In this document: one piece after another, positions 57,401 through 64,000 of the stretch
How positions within the stretch are numbered: the stretch's first letter is position 1
Layout: the number at the start of each line of letters is the position of its first letter
NCBI GenBank assembly: GCA_017654935.2
Contig: CM065703.1
Span: 46,023,886 to 46,087,885 of the forward strand
DNA length: 64,000 bases
Direction of reading: 5' to 3'
Source: Phymorhynchus buccinoides
Taxonomy: Eukaryota > Mollusca > Gastropoda > Neogastropoda > Raphitomidae
Notes under the pieces: generated by a model
The model's database searches: none
What the model was told of the DNA's origin: nothing
What the model saw: the letters and a program-made list of their open reading frames with translations, nothing else
Made by a program: the position numbers and the translations under genes

Positions 57401-58319
57401 TTTCTTTCCCTACGCTGTCCTCCATTCGTGTGAAACACTGTTACCAAGTGAAGGCTACAGAGTTTTCTTCTTGCTTGCTGGTGTTTCAGCTACATTGGGA
57501 AACATCATATGTTTGGTCACCTTGTTTATATTACAGACTAAGGTCATGGTGGCCATTGCTCACATTCAGTGCTCTTACGTCTGCATGGGGGCCCATGTGC
57601 TCGTGTCTGTGATCGCAGATGAAGTATTTGAAGGAACGTATCTGCAGTTTCAGAAGGCTTGGATCAACAGTCAAAGCTGCCAGGTAAGTAAATTCCTGTT
57701 CGTTCTGGCATGTGAAGTACCGTTGTTCATCAGTTTGTTCGTCACTTTGGATTATGTGATCACTCAGCATAACCAAAGCAACTGTAATGAACAGAAAAGG
57801 GTATCATTGATGGTAGGTTGCATGGTGTCCTGGTTAATAGCAATGTCGATGGCTTCAGTTCCTCTTCTTCCAGGCATTTCCCTCTTCAGCCAAACTGGCT
57901 TATGTCGTATGGTTCTCTTCAGTTCAGACGAATGGTCCGCAGCGGTTGTAGCAACGAACTTTGTCTTGAGCGTAATGATCCCAACTGGACAAGTTGTTAT
58001 GGGGAAAAAGACGCCCAGATACAGAATTCTTCTGAAGTCCAGAAGGAGTGTTTCTGAATCCCTGCAGCTGATGAGGAACCTGACCATTACAGACATTGGC
58101 TGCTGGCTCTGCTCTGGCCTGGCCATGGTGATGAAGGTGTGTGGTGTTGCCGGGTCAGCCCAGGTCCTGGGTGCTATGACGGTGTTTGTGTTCCCCCTCA
58201 GCTCCGGGCTCAGCCCCCTGGTGTGTGTGTGGACAGCTGTGACACAGAGGCAGCAGGCAGCCAGAGAAAGCAAAGTGCTGCACGTGCTCAAGTCACGCCT
58301 TACCTTGCCAGATAAATAG
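54438..58319 (+). CDS. CUB/LDLa/C-type lectin/LRR receptor with degenerate 7TM (GRL101-like paralogue 1)
   Basis: 1293 codons without a stop. Order: two CUB-like segments (about 30-280; SGYLTAP begins the second), LDLa (291-322), a C-type-lectin-like domain (about 330-470), five LDLa modules (547-577, 580-614, 621-656, 695-731, 736-773) with D-x-S-DE type calcium loops, an LRR N-cap (CPQGCQCQGHSFLC, ~774), LRRs (795-970) and seven membrane segments (about 1007-1264). Snail GRL101 has the LDLa-LRR-7TM plan. The 7TM lacks key residues: TM2 Asp is Tyr1047, DRY Arg is Tyr1106, TM6 CWxP Pro is Cys1225, and NPxxY is S1259-P-L-V-C1263. No signal peptide follows this Met. The frame is open from 54405 with a possible acceptor TTCTATAG at 54413-54420, so an upstream exon is likely. 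Confidence 0.88.
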   Translation: MHATVSGLTSENITQFCPGAEHILNSNNTGSAIRQAILSHCDYSQADLNQQQFPSGLTYVHKEQINTYCQLFVKVPRGMFIRVHIQRLVYWCDSCVWKTAVCRSGKPLVPMPLYCYRKCIYVYVQCGVHTLEEITAESHSNLLLIMHTNGPLIRMSFTAVKQRKYLKRYISQYSGYLTAPYGYDKRYVSEELRAPSTWVITVSLQQLDYEFRQEETASQYGRVCLFYTKPSATLQTVVSIHMFSSEPAKLLTSSHIRVRPCDTSVSFRSGFQLMFSMLSERDQPQQLADGLFNCSVTHYSQFQGHLHCNLKAECAEGRDETEHCPFSNAHCKGLVASTDKCLQVVRFPQAVSHSLFVYKCQHLGGRPASIKSRREQDHMLHFFKHYQPFKVNVGYSSGWTSDPFMYSKYRRWSDNTVIYTMNHFKEKFPYYPSRVAATKAIPSMEMNNDNKIEKVWIYAGMCEINYRSPTSQLTSVQLLQSSFTFDETLQYLWPFHDTSVTHKFLICHLNSLCAHKNSISCMSMNRSKPAIDQICLERTANELGLFHCGEEFTTVIYSLVCDFQPDCPGNSDESFCERASCEGFQCSNGQCVLDSQRCNQHSDCLDDSDEVDCHSIFFSRPDCSGFYCHGTYRCVYHYQFCNGYWDCEDGFDEAVCHREQELFHDTRHQDKPQPTYFNPDGTGYFTQEAVNTGESCPDTHYRCSNEPLYCLPVYTRCNGFLDCNRGEDEHHCDRVSCPEFYRCRSSAVCLHGDHLCDGWGQCPLRDDEMMCDTLCPQGCQCQGHSFLCGQSFPADLFTQLRYVDASKSGMRLTDFHKHHHLVYLSLSSSRLVNTSDVRLINLLFLDLCDNHLQTLNMTFYLELSQLRVLLVRHNPIRKMTTAFSKQIHYEIKQLDLSKTHFNILHGKPSLYFPRLIDLNVSMSTVGNIGPSGFKSMPNLVQVDLRENLVNEFPLDMWSRSKEIKFIFSPNHRLCCDSILFNSSAETRCFFPYAVLHSCETLLPSEGYRVFFLLAGVSATLGNIICLVTLFILQTKVMVAIAHIQCSYVCMGAHVLVSVIADEVFEGTYLQFQKAWINSQSCQVSKFLFVLACEVPLFISLFVTLDYVITQHNQSNCNEQKRVSLMVGCMVSWLIAMSMASVPLLPGISLFSQTGLCRMVLFSSDEWSAAVVATNFVLSVMIPTGQVVMGKKTPRYRILLKSRRSVSESLQLMRNLTITDIGCWLCSGLAMVMKVCGVAGSAQVLGAMTVFVFPLSSGLSPLVCVWTAVTQRQQAARESKVLHVLKSRLTLPDK

Positions 58320-60402
58320 CGATGGTGTTTGGGTTTTAGGTTTCATTTAAGGAGATACGTGCCTTTTACTTCCCACGATGACAAATGATCAAGACTTTTG
58401 TCATAGCATCTACACATACTTCTAAGGTCAAAACTGAAAAGAAAACACAGGGTCACCGTGCTACTTTTCTTGTAATTCGTGGTCGAAATGTGGGGGGTTG
58501 GACAATTTTCGGGTAAAATCAGGTCTACTGAAAACTGGACACCTTTCATACACTTATGTTATTAAAAACTTTCAATTAATCTTGCCTGATACTGCAACCT
58601 ACATAGTGTCAGAATCTATGTCAAATGGTAAGGAAATATAATTCAGTCAATAGGAAATTTAGGAAAAATGTTGCGTATTGACACATTATTCAATTGTTCA
58701 AATGCCTGTAGAAAGAAACTCAACGATGAAATCATTCTAGTTTTTTTGATATAATAGATGAAATAATGTATATTCTCCATACTAAACACACAAAAACAGT
58801 ATGTCACCGTGCTTTTTACTGAACACCATACACATTTTCAACCCCACCCCTATTTTTCCACGGGACTCACGTCAATAGTTATATCCCTTAATACTTTTTT
58901 GTTGACAGTTTTATGATATTTGTTCTTTTAGTAACGCGGTTTTAGTCCTTCTAAGAAATTAATATGTTTAAAATAATCCTTATATTCTAACAATACAAAC
59001 ATTTTAGCGATATAGTTTTCACAAATATAAATAAACTTGTATATTTTTCAAAAAATGTCTTGCACCACTGGGAGTCTGCCAGATTATGCTAGCAGGATCA
59101 ATCACAGAGAGAGTAGGCCATTTCATTCACAATTTTGCTCTCTCTCATTCACAATTTCGTCATCATTTCATTCTTACGTCATCTTATCCATACGTCATTC
59201 ATTCACTGAAACCCCTCAGTGGTGTTTCTTACGACACAGTCAGCCACTAGGGGAAAATTAGCGCCACCTGTATCCCGCGTATCCCTTTAACCTTTCTCTA
59301 CTTTCATCCATTTTTGAGAGAACTTAAGTCACTAAGAAATTAGGATCTGTTATCAAGTTTTCTGTTGCCATGTTTTAAAGGCTTAAAAGCAAAGGTTTGA
59401 AGGTACAACAAGGGATAATGTCCCATATGTGCCTTCCCGGGTCGAGAGGACGTAAAACACCAAAATTCATCATACAACAAGGGATACTCCTGTACTGCAG
59501 ACGCCATCTTTAACTCTTCATTTGAAACGTTGACCATAATTTAAATGTGTAAATTGTTCAGAAGTGATCAAACAAGTATTTGCGTTTGAACTGTAGTCGA
59601 AAACACATAACTGTGCCTGCATAAATTTGAATGACTATTAAAATTGTAGTTTTGAAGCAACAGTTGGCATGCTGTACAAACGATTACTGTCATTTTTTAC
59701 TGACAGAGTTCGCAATGTTTTTTGTAAATACCACAGCTTTGACTGTAATCACTTTGTGAAGTAGTCATTGGACGTCATCTACGGTTGTTTTTCTCTTTGT
59801 TGTAGTTACAGTCCTCTCTTTTCTCTCTCTTTTTTCTTTCCCCAAAATCTGGAACAGATTTTACTTATGCAAAAATTCTGCCCGAGTCTTCTTCGGACCA
59901 GTCAATCGTTTCAACACTTCATCAGGTATTTGTGTTAGGACATATTAGCATCTAAAGAATGTACATGTGTTTAGAGGTACAAGACAGCTATGCCCTTCAT
60001 GTCTTTATTTAGACATTATCATAACAGAGAGAAACAACTATTTCAATTAGAAAAAAGGAGACTTTTTTCGCCTATAGCTCATGTTATGCTTATGTCAATA
60101 AGACAGGATGGCTGATGACGATTGTATATAATATTTGTAGAATATGTCTGTATAGTGCAGTGTAACTACTTTGTTCTACGGAAGAATCTGATACATGTCA
60201 TGTATTATGCATAATTTCTGTTATGTTGATTTATAGCTTTATATGAAAAAATATTTTTCTTTTCACATTGCCATTTCATAGAAATAATTACATGTAACAC
60301 TAATTGAAAGACATTAAATCTCTATCATCATCAGCTGAGATTTGGGCTTTGATAAAATGGCTGAATAGTTTGTCATTCAAGTGAACGAATATCATCTTTT
60401 AG
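58320..60402. other. Intergenic or intron between the two receptors; no gene seen
   Basis: About 2 kb, AT-rich, with only short frames. It may hide the 5' exon(s) of the second receptor; I could not identify a signal-peptide exon. Confidence 0.5.
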
Positions 60403-63400
60403 AAATTGATCATTTGCAATCCTCCATAGATAATACCTTACCCATCCATGAACCTGAGGACATTATTCTAATAAAAACATCACCATCATCTGGGTATATC
60501 ACTGTGGAAAAATTTGAGGGAAATTATGACGTCAATATTTTGAATAAGAATATATCGGTGCCACTCCAAAACTCAGTGATGGTCAGTTTGAACAGAAACA
60601 CACCACAGAATATCTATGTTGAGCTGTACTGTCATTTCAAACAGTACAGTCATTCCACAGGACAATCCATTGCAAAAGTCTGGGACAAATGGAACAAACA
60701 CTTTGGCCTGGCCCGCGTTTGTCCAGCTTCGGTGCTGTGGCTCAGTTTCTACGTTACGTTTGAAACTCTAGCATCAGACCAGCTCCGCCTTTTGTTTTCC
60801 TTTTTCTCTGAGAATGCAACCCCCAAATACTTGGCTGGTGGAGTCTGGAACTGTTCTGTGGAGCATTACCCCAGCTTCCAGCATCACCTGTTGTGTAACC
60901 TGCAGACAGAGTGTGAGGACGGACGGGATGAATCAGGGGACTGTTCTTTCAGCGGTGCTGAGTGTCAAGGACTGATAGCCTCCTGTGATCGCTGCTACAA
61001 AATCATCCACACCCACCCAGAGGTTGACGTAAATACAGATACGAACAGCAGCTACGGATGGGCCAACGACTACTGCCAATCGTTGGGAGGAGTACTGAGC
61101 TTGCCCAAATGTGTGCACAACTGGTACGAATCCCTGCAAGCTGACATAAAGAGACATCAAAACTTATTCCATAATGTCTGGGTGGGGTTGTACACCTCTG
61201 ATATATCACTGCCCAACATGTACAGATCAGGGGTCACTGCTGAAGACAAGACCGTCATTTACCATACCGCTAAATGTTTCACCACTTCAACGTTTGGTGA
61301 AAGGAAAGCATGTCTGCATACTACCGAATTTGATTCTTTACTATACGTTGGTAAGTGTGATCCACAGTCTGCTTTTGGGATGGTTTGTGAGTTTCGTAAA
61401 AACGTGACAACCTTGAAGTTCAATTCTCCAGAAGAGGTTTCATTAGTTGAAACAAACATCTCCGTGTTCAGTGTTGACCATTCACTGGCCACATGTCATG
61501 AAGGCCAACTGATGTACACCGTTGTCCTGTGTGCCTCCCACCAGTTCAGTGTGTGTGGCCTGCAGAAGTCACCCTGCGTGTTTCCTCGTCATTTATCTCA
61601 CTGGAACCAGTCAGACAGGTCAGGGGGTCACGACATTGCAGTGCCAACCTTCACATGCAAGGACCAGGTCACCACTGTGTCTTACTCCCTGCTCTGTGAC
61701 TTCATAGTTGATTGTAGGGGCGGCAGTGACGAGTCCTTTTGTACACACCCTGAGTGCACCAGCCTGTTCACGTGTGATAACAGTCAATGTATATCATTTG
61801 ACAAGGTGTGTGATAAAACCAAGCACTGCCGGGACGACTCGGATGAAACCAAATGTCAACATATCAAACCTTTTATGTTTGAAAGGCCGTTTTTTCCATC
61901 ACCCGCTCTCATCAACTTTGATGGCGTCATGTATTTCGCATCAGTGCCCATGAAGTCCAACGAGTCATGTCCAGCCAGCCATTACCGGTGTCCAGGTGAC
62001 TTCAATGACTGCCTGCCTGTGTACACCCGGTGCAACGGGATGTACGACTGCATTGACCAGCAGGATGAAGAGCAGTGTGGGGACCTGGCGTGTCCAGGGT
62101 TCTTCCAGTGCAGAATGTCCACTACCTGTTTGCACACTGACCACCTGTGTGACGGCTGGCCGCACTGCCCACACTACGACGACGAACTGTTCTGTCACCT
62201 GGCCTGCCCTCTGACCTGTGTGTGTCAAGGTCACTCTTTCTTGTGTCCTCGACCTTTCCCTGCTAGGCTCTTCCCTCAGCTCCGTTCTCTCGATGCCACT
62301 GGTTCTGAAATGACCCTGACTGACGTCAGCACCAACCATTATCTTGGTCAGTTAGTTCTGGCTCTGTGCTCAGTAACTTTCATGCCGGACACACCACTGG
62401 CCAACCTGAGGTTCCTTGACCTCAGTGGAAACAAAATTCACCACGTTGACATGACCACTCTCCTTGGTTTTCCAGTGCTACAAGCTGTGTCCTTTGCCAA
62501 CAACCCGCTCCATTCTTTACACACTGGTCCTTCATCAGTTGATCCGCAAAATGCACTGACTGCTGTCGATCTGTCACTCACTTCACTCACAGAGTTTGAT
62601 TCTGAAATGCTGTCTCTGTTTCCTCGTGTAGAGAAATTAAACTTGAGTTTCAGCTCTGTGCACACAATCAGTTCTGATGGGTTTCGTTCATTGCCACAAC
62701 TCTCTGAACTCTACTTGGAAGGCAGCCCAGTGAAAACCTTTACAGCTGATTTGTTTAAAGAGCTTTCCAAATTGAAAACTGTAACTTCAGACAACTACAA
62801 GCTTTGCTGTGACGTTGTCCTCCCCGACACCCTGACTGACATTTCCTGCTCTGCCCCGACAGATGAAGTGTCTTCCTGTAAAGACCTGATGCAGTCGTGG
62901 GTGTACCGCGGTGTTCTCTGGCTGATGACCTGTCTGTCCATGCTGGGGAATGTCTTCTGCCTCTGTGCCCGTTTCCTGGTCAAAAGTATGAAGTCTTCCA
63001 GCGGCTTTGGCGTGTTTGTCACCAACCTGAACCTGGCTGACTTTCTGATGGGGGTCTACGTTGCCTTCATCGCCATAGTTGATGAAGTGTTTCGCGGCAG
63101 ATACTTTCACCACGATGATGCCTGGAAAAGCAGCATCGCCTGTCAACTGGCCGGTTTCCTGGCGTTGTTGTCCAGTGAAGCCTCAGCTCTGATCATCTGG
63201 CTCATCACCCTGGACCGCTTCATCGTTATTCGTTTCCCGTTCAGCACTGTGCGTTTTAATAAACTATCAGCGGCAGTGGCCTGTCTGGTGATTTGGTGCC
63301 TGGCAGGTGTGTTGGCTTCAGTGCCTCTACTCCCTTCCACAGTCCACTGGCAGTTCTACGGCCAGACAGGCATCTGCATCCCTTTACCCGTCACTCGGAG

Positions 63401-63809
63401 AGACTTCCAAGGTCGGCTGTATTCCTTCAGCATCATGATCGTCCTCAACTTCCTCCTCCTGCTGTTCATCTCAGCAGGCCAGGGCTTCATCTACAGTTCA
63501 ATACAGAGCAATGCTCTGAAATCGACAATGAACAAAATGTCCCGCGACCTGATCATCGCTCGCAGATTGATTAGCGTGGCGCTGTCCGACTTCCTGTGCT
63601 GGTTTCCCATTGGGTTTTGCTGCATCCTGGCCATGGTGGAGTTTCCTGTTCCGGGTGAGGTGAACATCGCCTTAGCGGTGCTGGTGCTGCCCGTGAACTC
63701 TGCCATCAACCCCTTCCTGTACACCCTCAACACAATGATGGAGAAAAGGCGCAAAGTCAGCGAGGAGAAGCTGCTTCACTGGATGCAGAACAACATGCAT
63801 AGCATTTGA
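60403..63809 (+). CDS. CUB/LDLa/C-type lectin/LRR GPCR with intact 7TM (GRL101-like paralogue 2)
   Basis: The frame is open from 60369 to the stop at 63807-63809, but its first ATG is ~68 codons in; numbering here counts from a GTG at 60381. I place the exon start after CATCTTTTAG at 60402, so the N-terminus is on an upstream exon. Order: CUB-like (from SSGYITVEKF, ~36), LDLa (154-188), C-type lectin (about 200-340), LDLa (423-453, 458-491, 529-566, 570-605), LRR N-cap (CPLTCVCQGHSFLC, ~608), LRRs (626-806), 7TM (840-1116). Rhodopsin-class motifs are present: GN in TM1, NLADF (D887) in TM2, LDRF (D945) after TM3, CWFP (1073-1076) in TM6, NPFLY (N1110) in TM7. A ligand-binding plasma-membrane receptor coupled to G proteins is expected; the ligand is unknown. 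Confidence 0.88.
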
Positions 63810-64000
63810 AGAGTTCACTTTCTGGGACTCTGGCTTGTCAATGTTTGGCGTAGTTCTTACTCAAACTCAGCATGAAAATAATATTTATTTTAAAAAGAAG
63901 CAAGAAATGCACTGTGACAGTGCACACACGGCCAGATTGTTCCAACTAGCCGATCAGATAGGCTACATTATCATATACTATTCTTGTTAAAGGGACAGTA
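63810..64000. other. 3' flank of the second receptor
   Basis: An A/T-rich stretch (AAATAATATTTATTTT, about 63874) could serve 3'-end formation, but no canonical AATAAA occurs before the window ends. Confidence 0.4.

Overview
The window is animal nuclear DNA, most likely from a marine gastropod mollusc. Evidence: spliced genes with GT-AG introns, dense AG/GT microsatellites, tRNA-derived SINEs, several non-LTR retrotransposon types, and a tandem pair of CUB/LDLa/C-type-lectin/LRR receptors with seven-transmembrane domains. That architecture is best known from the pond-snail receptor GRL101. No bacterial operon, CRISPR array, rRNA gene or viral genome is visible.

Layout. 1-873 is a perfect palindrome (axis at base 437) that folds back the 3' end of an unrecognised acidic-tailed gene; the right arm continues into a plausible 3' UTR and AATAAA. 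7244-32465 (minus strand) is a ~25 kb gene that I identify from its exons as the homologue of BZW1/BZW2 (eIF5-mimic protein, 5MP; krasavietz in flies). Six internal exons and the last coding exon splice together in consistent phase. A likely first coding exon lies at 32393-32465, and one exon survives only as error-laden copies near 25 kb. Its introns hold SINEs, MITEs, LINE fragments and minisatellites. Many of the tandem repeats are amplified exon edges, meaning the splice site plus the adjoining coding bases, including a 34-bp satellite of about 71 copies that carries a splice-acceptor-like junction. 24334-32050 looks like poorly corrected assembly: frameshifted exon copies, a noisy hairpin and a pyrimidine-skewed block.

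36001-36500 is a 500-N gap. 36582-42640 is a tandem array of five ~1.2 kb units full of inverted repeats. 42839-53740 is transposon-rich: at least four kinds of LINE fragment, AAGGTCA-rich dispersed elements and microsatellites.

54438-58319 and 60403-63809 (plus strand) are two paralogous receptors in tandem. The second keeps the standard rhodopsin-class motifs. The first has a complete open frame and ectodomain but has lost the TM2 aspartate, the DRY arginine, the TM6 proline and the NPxxY asparagine and tyrosine. Both probably need an upstream exon for a signal peptide.

The most unusual signals are the repeated amplification of exon edges inside one translation-factor gene and the receptor paralogue that lost its signalling motifs. 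Both are read from the sequence; their functional meaning is inference.
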